From positions 5,415-12,202 of the forward strand of contig QHTX01000186.1 of the NCBI GenBank assembly GCA_003220975.1: 6,788 nt of DNA, written 5' to 3'. A model generated the notes under the pieces. That model was given only the letters and a program-made list of their open reading frames with translations, was not told the DNA's origin and did no database searches. Position 1 is the first letter of the stretch, and each line of letters starts with the position of its first letter. The position numbers and the translations under genes are program-made. Positions 1-6,788 of the stretch are shown piece after piece. This stretch comes from Gemmatimonadota bacterium (GTDB taxonomy: Bacteria; Gemmatimonadota; Gemmatimonadetes; Gemmatimonadales; GWC2-71-9).

Positions 1-67
1 CGAGGCTGTCGCCGCGAAACAGCCCCACCTTGGTCTCGGTGTTGTTGATGTTGATCGCGAGGAGCAT
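1..67 (-). CDS. coaX: Type III pantothenate kinase CoaX, N-terminal 22 residues (truncated by window edge)
   Basis: CoaX phosphorylates pantothenate with ATP, the first step of coenzyme A synthesis; it belongs to the ASKHA fold and is insensitive to CoA feedback. Only the first 22 codons are visible, from the ATG at 67. They start MLLAININNTETKVGLF, which fits the family opening MLLxIDxGNTxxxxGLF. The notable differences are N6 in place of the conserved metal-binding aspartate and N8 in place of glycine. The gene lies 35 bases after birA on the same strand, the usual birA-coaX order. The call rests on this short stretch and on context. The protein could be a divergent or non-catalytic homologue. 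Confidence 0.75.
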   Translation of the reverse strand, partial: MLLAININNTETKVGLFRGDSL

Positions 68-105
68 GGCGCCGCTAAGATAGACGGTCGCTCAGGGCGC
101 CGCTA
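68..105. repeat. Ten-base direct repeat around the birA stop and coaX leader
   Basis: GGCGCCGCTA occurs at 68-77 and again at 96-105, 28 bases apart. The second copy covers the birA stop codon and the first sits directly before the coaX ATG. GGCGCC is self-complementary, so the copies could also pair in RNA. I see no convincing Shine-Dalgarno, promoter or terminator in the 35 bases between the genes. It may be chance in such GC-rich DNA. Confidence 0.4.
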
Positions 106-855
106 CGCGAGCTCGACGTGCCCTTCGTGCACGGCGACGGTTATCCCGCCTGAATCCACGAGCAGCGCGCCGTCGGCGCGGACGCCGTCCGCCCGCCCCA
201 CGGCCGGTGTGCGGAGCTGGCGCCCGCGCAGCCAGTCGCGCGCGGCGAAGGCCGCGCACTCGACGGGCGAAAGGCCCGCTCCCCCACCCGACGCCGTCCG
301 GGCGAGCGCGGGGACCAGGCCGTCGAGCAGGTCGATGCGGCGCACGGCCGGCAGCCACTCGACCAGCGCGACGGCGCCTCGCGCGACCGCCGCCGGAATC
401 GCGTTGCGTACGTTCACTCCGACGCCGAGCGCGAGCCACTGGGGTGTGTTTCCCTGCCACCGCCCCTCGCACAGGATCCCCGCGAGCTTGCGGTCGCCGA
501 GCAGCGCGTCGTTGGGCCACTTGAGGCGCGTTTCGGGGCGGCCCAGCAGCGCGTCCACGGCGTCGGCGACCGCCAGCCCGGCGCGAATCGCCACGGCGGC
601 GAGCTCGCTGCGCGCCGGCTTGAGCAGCATCCCGAGCCAGACGCCCCCCGCGGGTGAGTGCCAGGTGCGCCCATCGCGCCCGCGGCCCGCCGTCTGCTCT
701 TCGGCAATCACGGTGGTCCCGGGGGGCGCGCCCTGGGCGGCGAGGGCGTGAATCGCGTCGAGCGCGGAGCCGAGTCGGGGATGCAGGTCGCAGCGCGGCA
801 CGTGCCACCGGCCCGCGAGCTCGCCCGCGGGGACGCCGTCCAGGGTCAGCGCCAC
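103..855 (-). CDS. birA: Biotin--[acetyl-CoA-carboxylase] ligase, catalytic domain only
   Basis: BirA activates biotin with ATP to biotinyl-AMP and attaches it to the carrier lysine of biotin-dependent carboxylases. At 250 residues it has the catalytic and C-terminal domains but no N-terminal winged-helix domain, so it should be a pure ligase and not a repressor. Motifs are GSALDAIHALA (29-39, equivalent to the STNxxA region), AEEQTAGRGRDGRTW (51-65, the biotinyl-AMP loop), GGVWLGMLL (70-78), LKWPNDALLGDRKLAGIL (111-128, with catalytic K112) and LALGVGVNV. The GTG at 855 overlaps uppP by ten bases. It has only a weak GGG upstream, so a start a few codons later cannot be excluded. The neighbour coaX also serves coenzyme metabolism; birA-coaX pairs are common in bacteria. 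Confidence 0.94.
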   Translation of the reverse strand: MALTLDGVPAGELAGRWHVPRCDLHPRLGSALDAIHALAAQGAPPGTTVIAEEQTAGRGRDGRTWHSPAGGVWLGMLLKPARSELAAVAIRAGLAVADAVDALLGRPETRLKWPNDALLGDRKLAGILCEGRWQGNTPQWLALGVGVNVRNAIPAAVARGAVALVEWLPAVRRIDLLDGLVPALARTASGGGAGLSPVECAAFAARDWLRGRQLRTPAVGRADGVRADGALLVDSGGITVAVHEGHVELA

Positions 856-1631
856 AGCCCGTACAGGATCGTGAGCACGCCGACCGTCCAGCAGTAGGGG
901 GCGAACGCGTAGAAACGCCCGCGCCGGAGCAGCGCCACGAGGAACCGGATGCTCCAGATCCCGCTCACGAAGGCCAGGGCGAAGCCGACGGCGAGCGGGA
1001 GCGCGCCCACCGCGGCGATGTCGACGGACGCGTGACGTCCCTCGAGCAACGCCGCGCCCGCGATCACGGGTACCGCGAGCAGGAAGCTGAACTCGGCCGC
1101 CGCGGCCGGGGCGAGACCACCCCACAGCGCGGCGCAGACTGTGGAGCCGGATCGGGAGACGCCACGAAACACCGCCGCTACCGCCTGCGCGAAGCCGATG
1201 GCGACGGCGCCCGCGACGGTCGGCTCGGGCCGTGCGCCCCCCCCCAGCCGTCGCGTGGACCAATTCATGAACCCGGTGAGGATGAAACCCGTCCCCACGA
1301 GCACGAGGGAGGTGGCGGCTGCCTCGACCTGGTGATGGAACAGCGCGCCGATCACCCCCGCCGGCACGGTGCCGAGCACGAGCAGCCCGGCGGTCCGCAG
1401 GTCCTCCGGCCGCCGCCCGGCGACGCCACGCACGATCCGCCACAGCCGCGCGCCGTACACGACCAGCACCGACCCGAGCGTCGCCACGTGGAGCGCCACC
1501 TCCACGAACACGCCCGGCGCACGCACGCCCGTCACCACCTCCAGGACCCTGAGGTGTCCCGAGCTCGACACGGGCAGGAACTCAGCCAGCCCCTGGACCA
1601 GTCCCAGAACCGCCGCCTGCCACAGCGTCAC
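846..1631 (-). CDS. uppP: Undecaprenyl-diphosphatase UppP (BacA family)
   Basis: UppP removes a phosphate from undecaprenyl pyrophosphate to recycle the lipid carrier for peptidoglycan and other envelope polymers; the family also confers bacitracin resistance. The 261 residues have the expected length and about eight membrane helices. The first active-site motif is QGLAEFLPVSSSGHL (13-27), with E17, S22-S24 and H26; the first acid of the E. coli pair is Q13 here, a common variant. The second is FRGVSRSGST (155-164) with R160. Further conserved stretches are LHVATLG (47-53), GTVPAGVIG (87-95) and EFSFLLAVPVI. The GTG start overlaps the upstream stop by four bases and puts the first helix at residue 3. 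Its last ten bases overlap birA. Adjacency to the UbiA-family gene groups two isoprenoid-phosphate enzymes. Confidence 0.95.
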   Translation of the reverse strand: MTLWQAAVLGLVQGLAEFLPVSSSGHLRVLEVVTGVRAPGVFVEVALHVATLGSVLVVYGARLWRIVRGVAGRRPEDLRTAGLLVLGTVPAGVIGALFHHQVEAAATSLVLVGTGFILTGFMNWSTRRLGGGARPEPTVAGAVAIGFAQAVAAVFRGVSRSGSTVCAALWGGLAPAAAAEFSFLLAVPVIAGAALLEGRHASVDIAAVGALPLAVGFALAFVSGIWSIRFLVALLRRGRFYAFAPYCWTVGVLTILYGLWR

Positions 1632-2458
1632 GTCACCCGGCCGGCCACGAGGGCCACGATGCCCACGAGCATCGCTCCTTTCAGCAGCAGGGCGTTGCGC
1701 CGGGCGCGTCCCGCGATCAGCCGGGTGGCGACGAGGACGACCGCGACCTGCGCGAACAGGGCGACGAGGAAATAGGCGGGTCGGTAATGCGCCAGGGCGG
1801 GGAGCACGAGCGAGAGGGGTACGAAGAGGCCGGCGAGGGCCGCCGCCACGCGCTCGGCCCGGCGCGGTCCCAGGGCGATGGGCAGGGTGCGTCGCCCCAG
1901 CGCACGGTCGCCCGGCGCATCGTCCAGGTCCTTCACGATCTCGCGCACCAGGTGGATCCAGCCGGCGAGCGTCCACGGCACGAGGCCGGCCGCGGGCCGG
2001 CCCACGGCGAGCGCGCCGTAAAAAAGTGGCAGTCCCGCGACGAGGGCCACCGCCACGTTCCCTCCCCCGGGGACGGCGCGCCGCTTGAGCACGGGTGAGT
2101 AGACGATCATCACGGCGAGCGCGCCCAGCCCCACGAGCACGGCAGTCCCGCTCACGAGCCCCGCCGCGGCGACCCCGACGAGCGCGCCCGTCACGACGTA
2201 CAGGTCGGCGGTCCCCCGCGCGATCCGGCCCGCGGCGAGGGGCCGCCCGCCCGCTGGCCGGTTCACTCGGTCCGCCGCGGTGTCCCAGATGTCGTTCAGC
2301 ACGTTGCCCGCCGCGCCGAACCCAGCCGCGGCGAGCGCCGCGAAGGCGAGCTCTCGCGGCGTGGTGAAGGCGCCCCGCGCAATCCAGCCTCCGGCGAGCA
2401 CGCCGGCCGCCGCGATGAGGAGATTGTGCGCCCGGACGAGCCGCAGCACGTCAATCAC
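1628..2458 (-). CDS. UbiA-family prenyltransferase, similar to geranylgeranylglycerol-phosphate geranylgeranyltransferase
   Basis: This is an integral membrane prenyltransferase of 276 residues with about eight or nine hydrophobic helices. The first Asp-rich motif, NDIWDTAAD at 55-63, fits NDxxDxxxD and binds Mg-diphosphate. The second is REIVKDLDDAPGDRALG from 172, where the usual (D/E)VEGD is DAPGD, followed by RRTLPI. The REIxKDxxDxxGD form, together with YSPVLKR (120-126), resembles the DGGGP-synthase branch of the family, which makes archaeal ether lipids but also has bacterial members of unsettled substrate. It is less like UbiA/MenA. The GTG start at 2458 is preferred because an AGGA lies eight bases upstream and LRLVRAHNLLIA is the usual N-terminal segment. 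The start overlaps bshA, and its stop overlaps the uppP start in a GTGA. The substrate cannot be told from the sequence. Confidence 0.88.
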   Translation of the reverse strand: MIDVLRLVRAHNLLIAAAGVLAGGWIARGAFTTPRELAFAALAAAGFGAAGNVLNDIWDTAADRVNRPAGGRPLAAGRIARGTADLYVVTGALVGVAAAGLVSGTAVLVGLGALAVMIVYSPVLKRRAVPGGGNVAVALVAGLPLFYGALAVGRPAAGLVPWTLAGWIHLVREIVKDLDDAPGDRALGRRTLPIALGPRRAERVAAALAGLFVPLSLVLPALAHYRPAYFLVALFAQVAVVLVATRLIAGRARRNALLLKGAMLVGIVALVAGRVT

Positions 2459-3578
2459 GCAGCACGTCCTGATACAGCGCTTCGTAGCGCGGCACGACCC
2501 GCTCGGCCGAGAACTCGAGCGCGCGCGCCGCGGCGGCCCTGCGGAGCCGGGCGTGGAGGGTCGCGTCCTTGAGCACGGCCACCGCACGCTCCGCCAACTC
2601 GTCCACTGCGCCCACGGGCGCCAGGTATCCCGTCTCGCCGTCCACCACGACTTCGGGAAGGCCGCCGACGCGGGTCGCGAGTACCGGCACACCGCACCCC
2701 ATCGCCTCGAGCGCCGACAGCCCAAACGACTCCGTCTGCGACGGCAGCAGGAACAGGTCGCTGCCCCGCAGCAAATCCGCCACGCGGTCCACCTTGCCCG
2801 GAAAGCGTACGTCGGCGCGCAGGCCGAGGCGGTCCACTTCCTGCTCCGCGAAATCCCGGTCCGGCCCGTCCCCCGCGAGCACCAGGGTCGCGGGCAGCTC
2901 ACGACGCACGGTCGCGAAGATGCGCACCACGTCCGCGAGCCGCTTCACCGGGCGGAAGTTCGAGACGTGGATCAGGATCTTGTGATCGGCGGGCGCCAGG
3001 GCGCGCCGGCACGTGCCGTCCGTCGCCGGGAAGAAGTCGGCCGGGGAGATGAAGTTGGGGATCACCTGCACGTCGCAGCCGATGCAGCCGAACGCTCGAT
3101 ACGTCTCTTCCTTCAGGAACTCCGAGACGGCCGTAACCGCGTCGGATCGCTCGATCGAGAACTTGGTGATCGTGAAGTACGAGGGATCCTGTCCCACGAG
3201 CGTGATGTCGGTGCCGTGGAGGGTCGTCACGACCTTCAAGTCGCGCTGCGCGAGGAGCATCTGCTTCGCGAGCCATGCGGTCGCCGCATGCGGGATCGCG
3301 TAGTGAGCGTGCATCAGCTCGAGTCCTTCGCGCAGCGCCACCTCGTGCTGCTTCACCGCGAGCGCGAGCTCGTAGGGCGAGTGCTCGAACAGCGGATAGT
3401 CCGCCGGGACCACCTCGTGGAAGGTGACGCGCTCGGCGAACCCGCCGCGCAGGCGGAACGGGCTCGCGTAGGAGATGATATGCACGTCGTGGCCGCGCCG
3501 GGCGAGCTCGAGGCCCAGCTCGGTCGCGACGGCGCCGGAGCCGCCGTACGTCGGGTAACAGGTGATGCCGATGCGCAT
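2451..3578 (-). CDS. bshA: N-acetyl-alpha-D-glucosaminyl L-malate synthase BshA
   Basis: BshA is a GT4-family glycosyltransferase that joins UDP-GlcNAc to L-malate, the first step of bacillithiol synthesis in the cytoplasm. At 375 residues the length is normal for the family. Motifs in order are CYPTYGGSGAVATELG (7-22), a near-exact match to the BshA start; YASPFRL (37-43); HAHYAIPHA (90-98); TTLHGTDIT (118-126), the BshA signature; HVSNFRPVKR (204-213); and the retaining-GT EX7E motif with E283 and E291 in ESFGLSALEAMGCGVP. The ATG shares one base with the miaA stop (TGATG), which suggests translational coupling. The stop overlaps the following prenyltransferase by eight bases. BshB (deacetylase) and BshC (cysteine ligase) are not in the window. 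The other reading is a generic GT4 enzyme, but the GGSG and LHGTDIT context makes BshA the clear choice. Confidence 0.95.
   Translation of the reverse strand: MRIGITCYPTYGGSGAVATELGLELARRGHDVHIISYASPFRLRGGFAERVTFHEVVPADYPLFEHSPYELALAVKQHEVALREGLELMHAHYAIPHAATAWLAKQMLLAQRDLKVVTTLHGTDITLVGQDPSYFTITKFSIERSDAVTAVSEFLKEETYRAFGCIGCDVQVIPNFISPADFFPATDGTCRRALAPADHKILIHVSNFRPVKRLADVVRIFATVRRELPATLVLAGDGPDRDFAEQEVDRLGLRADVRFPGKVDRVADLLRGSDLFLLPSQTESFGLSALEAMGCGVPVLATRVGGLPEVVVDGETGYLAPVGAVDELAERAVAVLKDATLHARLRRAAAARALEFSAERVVPRYEALYQDVLRD
2467..2470 (-). promoter_or_regulatory. Ribosome binding site for the UbiA-family gene
   Basis: On the minus strand AGGA stands eight bases before the GTG at 2458 and lies inside the 3' end of bshA. 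It is the best Shine-Dalgarno match among the starts in this window and decides the start of the prenyltransferase, which has no ATG near its conserved N-terminus. Confidence 0.55.
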
Positions 3579-3588
3579 CAGGCGTTTT

Positions 3589-3731
3589 CCGTCATCCGTC
3601 GTCCGTCATCCGTTGCAGCCCGGCAAGCCGTCCAGCGCTCGTGAATCTCGCGCGCCAGCGCCTGCGGGTCGCGGGTCGCGTCGATGGCCCAGACATCATC
3701 CGGACGACGGATAACGGACGACGGATGACGC
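3589..3731. repeat. Inverted pair of CCGTCRT heptamer tracts in the 3' end of miaA
   Basis: Arm 1 is 3589-3612 and arm 2 is 3708-3731; arm 1 reverse-complemented matches arm 2 at 22 of 24 positions. The heptamer tract around arm 2 reaches further, to about 3697. The unit is CCGTCAT/CCGTCGT: three and a half copies in arm 1, and about four in arm 2 (including CCGTTAT). The 95-base spacer holds the ordinary MiaA C-terminus (DDVWAIDATRDPQALAREIH). Arm 2 adds about ten residues, RHPSSVIRRP, between TWFRNQL and DDVW. Arm 1 replaces or extends the C-terminus as TDDGRRMTENA and stops right before the bshA ATG. The single internal mismatch becomes a G-U pair in mRNA, so a hairpin could form just upstream of the bshA start. 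Confidence 0.85.
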
Positions 3732-4275
3732 AGTTGATTGCGAAACCACGTCTCCTGCCGCTTCGCATACTGTCGGGTCGCGGTGACGATCGCGTCGCGC
3801 AGCTCGCGCTGGGCGAGCCGCCCCGCCAGCACGGCCACGACCTCGCGGTACCCTACGCCATCGAGCCCGGGGGCCGCGGGCGCGACGCCGCGCGCGAGCA
3901 GGTCCTGCACCTCCCCGACCAAGCCGGCGGCGAGCATTCGGTCTACGCGCTCGGCGATGCGGCGCTGCAGCACGTCTCGCGGCAGCGTGAGGTGAATGTA
4001 CCATGCCCGCATCGCCCCGGTCTCGCGCGCGTGCCCCTGCCACCAGCCGAGCGGACGCCCGGTGAGGAGCGCGACTTCGACCGCGCGCGCCGCCCGCTGC
4101 CGCCCCCCGCCCGCGAACCGTCGGTCGAGCCGCGAGGCCCAGTGCGCCAGGCGGGCCGGGGGCAGGCGCCCGGCCCAGGCCCGCAGCCGCTCGCGCCGCG
4201 CGGCGTCGAGCGGCGGCTCGCGGAACATGCCCTCCGCCAGCGCCCGGACGTAGAATCCGGTCCCGCCCACGACGA

Positions 4276-4283
4276 CCGGCCGG
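4276..4283. other. CCGGCCGG palindrome at the miaA deletion junction
   Basis: The eight-base palindrome CCGGCCGG lies exactly where the two conserved miaA frames meet: the codons for YSA end at 4282 and the codons for PVVVGGT begin at 4279. A deletion between two GCCGG or GGCCGG copies (codons for A-G-R are typical of this stretch in high-GC miaA genes) would leave just such a merged copy. The palindrome is seen; the mechanism, slippage or assembly collapse, is inferred. Confidence 0.6.
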
Positions 4284-4501
4284 CGCTGTAGCGCTCGCCG
4301 GGCGCGATCAGGTCGAGCCCCAGGTGCGGCACGCGGGCGCGCGTGGCCTGATCCGGCTTCGCCGTCCCGATGTCGAGCTGCCGGTAGACCTGGCGCGCGT
4401 CGGCGGAGATCACGGTGACGGGCTCGAACTGCGCCCACGCGACCGCCACGGCCGTCTTGCCGACGCCCGTTGGGCCGATGATGACGGGCGTCAGGGGCCG
4501 C

Positions 4502-6186
<1,685 letters not shown>

Positions 6187-6190
<4 letters not shown>

Positions 6191-6788
6191 AGGGGGACGA
6201 CCTCGGAGGCAAGCACCCAGCCGCGCACCCCGTCGGCGCGCCACACCTCGAGCCACGCGCCGTACCGGCGCATCACGAGCAGCGCCGCGCCCGCCTGCAG
6301 CGCCGTGGCGGGGCTCGCGGCGCCATAGGGCGCCACGCGCACGGGGGTACCCGAGTCGACGACGATCGCGAGCGGTCGCGCGCGGCGCGCGGCCTCGCGC
6401 CAGGCGAGCCCTCCCGCCACGAGGCCCAGCGCCGCGAGCCCGACGACCGCGCTGCGCCGCGCGCGCGCCATCACGGCGCTCCACATGGCTAGCCACAGGA
6501 CGGCGGCCGCGAGCGCCCACTCCGCCGGCGTGGCGACGCCGGTCGCGAGGAGCGGATCGCTCGCCGCGTCGGGGGTGGGGAGCAGCTCGTGGGCGCGCAG
6601 CATCAGCCGATCCCGGGGCGCCAACCGCCCGGCCCGCGCCCACGCCGCGAGCGCCTTGCCGTCCGCACCGGCGCGGTACAAGGTGGCGCCGAGGTCGTAC
6701 CAGTGCGCGGGCACGCGCGGCTGAGCCCCGGCGCGGGCCGCGAACGAGTCCGCCGCGGCGCGGAGCGCCCCTGCCTGGTACAGCGCCT
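6187..6788 (-). CDS. BatE-like TPR and SH3-domain membrane protein, C-terminal part (start outside window)
   Basis: The frame is open to the right edge of the window, so the N-terminus is missing; 199 residues are visible. The order is a tetratricopeptide-like segment (ALYQAGALRAAADSF, then HWYDLGATLYRAGADGKALA and ARAGRLAPRDR), a short spacer, two hydrophobic helices (around WALAAAVLWLAMWSAV and VVGLAALGLVAGGLAW), and a C-terminal bacterial SH3-like domain (GTPVRVAPYG through GAWLEVW to GWVLASEVVPL). This TPR, membrane helix and SH3 arrangement is that of BatE-type proteins, which in other bacteria accompany BatA/B/D von Willebrand-factor-domain proteins. The residues that follow the family pattern are the YxLG and RAxRLAPRD stretches. 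Its stop overlaps the mutL GTG start by four bases, so it is probably co-translated with mutL. BatA to BatD would lie to the right if present, so the BatE name is an inference from architecture. It could also be a generic TPR/SH3 envelope protein. Confidence 0.7.

Noticed and set aside
13..27. Possible regulatory site at the left edge within coaX
   Set aside because: It is explained by coaX coding sequence, and no operator-like symmetry is visible.
654..1775. Plus-strand open frame of 373 codons opposite uppP and birA
   Set aside because: Its composition (Arg, Gly, His, Asp runs) is that of a shadow frame, and both minus-strand genes beneath it have clear family motifs.
2280..3644. Long plus-strand open frame of 454 codons opposite bshA and the UbiA-family gene
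   Set aside because: It is antisense to two well-supported genes, is low in recognisable motifs and rich in Arg/Ala/His as expected from the complement of high-GC codons.
3589..3731. CRISPR array or transcription terminator
   Set aside because: Units are 7 bases with no spacers of constant length, the arms are inverted, and the element is inside coding sequence with no following U-run.
3943..4276. Continuation of the N-terminal miaA frame as a distinct C-terminal domain
   Set aside because: After SAG the residues are Ser/Arg/Gly-rich with no MiaA motif, while the other frame carries the family sequence; it is out-of-frame read-through.
4276..4290. Programmed ribosomal frameshift in miaA
   Set aside because: There is no slippery run, and about 20 residues of the fold are absent at the junction, which a frameshift would not restore.

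Overview
The window is very GC-rich (roughly 70% by eye). All genes lie on the minus strand, so transcription runs from the right edge to the left edge. Genes are packed head to tail and most overlap by 1 to 32 bases. Four of the six visible start codons are GTG. The gene set (mutL, miaA, bshA, a DGGGP-synthase-like UbiA prenyltransferase, uppP, birA, coaX, with a BatE-like TPR/SH3 protein upstream) suggests a high-GC bacterium outside Proteobacteria that makes bacillithiol. Gemmatimonadota is my best guess from gene content and style, but it is inference only.

Layout in transcription order: the C-terminal part of a membrane-anchored TPR/SH3 protein resembling BatE (6788-6187, start outside the window); mutL, mismatch repair (6190-4502); miaA, tRNA A37 dimethylallyltransferase (4533-3578), broken by an out-of-frame deletion near 4280; bshA, first enzyme of bacillithiol synthesis (3578-2451); a UbiA-family prenyltransferase (2458-1628); uppP, undecaprenyl-pyrophosphate phosphatase (1631-846); birA, a biotin-protein ligase without a DNA-binding domain (855-103); and the first 22 codons of coaX, type III pantothenate kinase (67-1, running off the left edge). 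I see no promoter or terminator inside the window. It looks like the middle of one long housekeeping operon covering DNA repair, tRNA modification, low-molecular-weight thiol, isoprenoid/lipid-carrier and cofactor metabolism.

The features not explained by ordinary genes are two inverted pairs of 7-bp tandem repeats lying in frame inside coding sequence. One pair is in the 3' end of miaA (unit CCGTCRT) and one is in the linker of mutL (unit CCYGACA). On one strand both units can be written as YGAC plus three bases (YGACGGA and YGACACC). They look like short, mobile or expanding palindromic elements tolerated in protein linkers and tails. The second notable point is the miaA lesion: about 58 nt, roughly 20 codons, is missing between the YSA and PVVVGGT motifs, and the junction falls on the palindrome CCGGCCGG. 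The rest of the gene is well conserved in two reading frames. No CRISPR, tRNA, rRNA, transposase or defence gene was seen.
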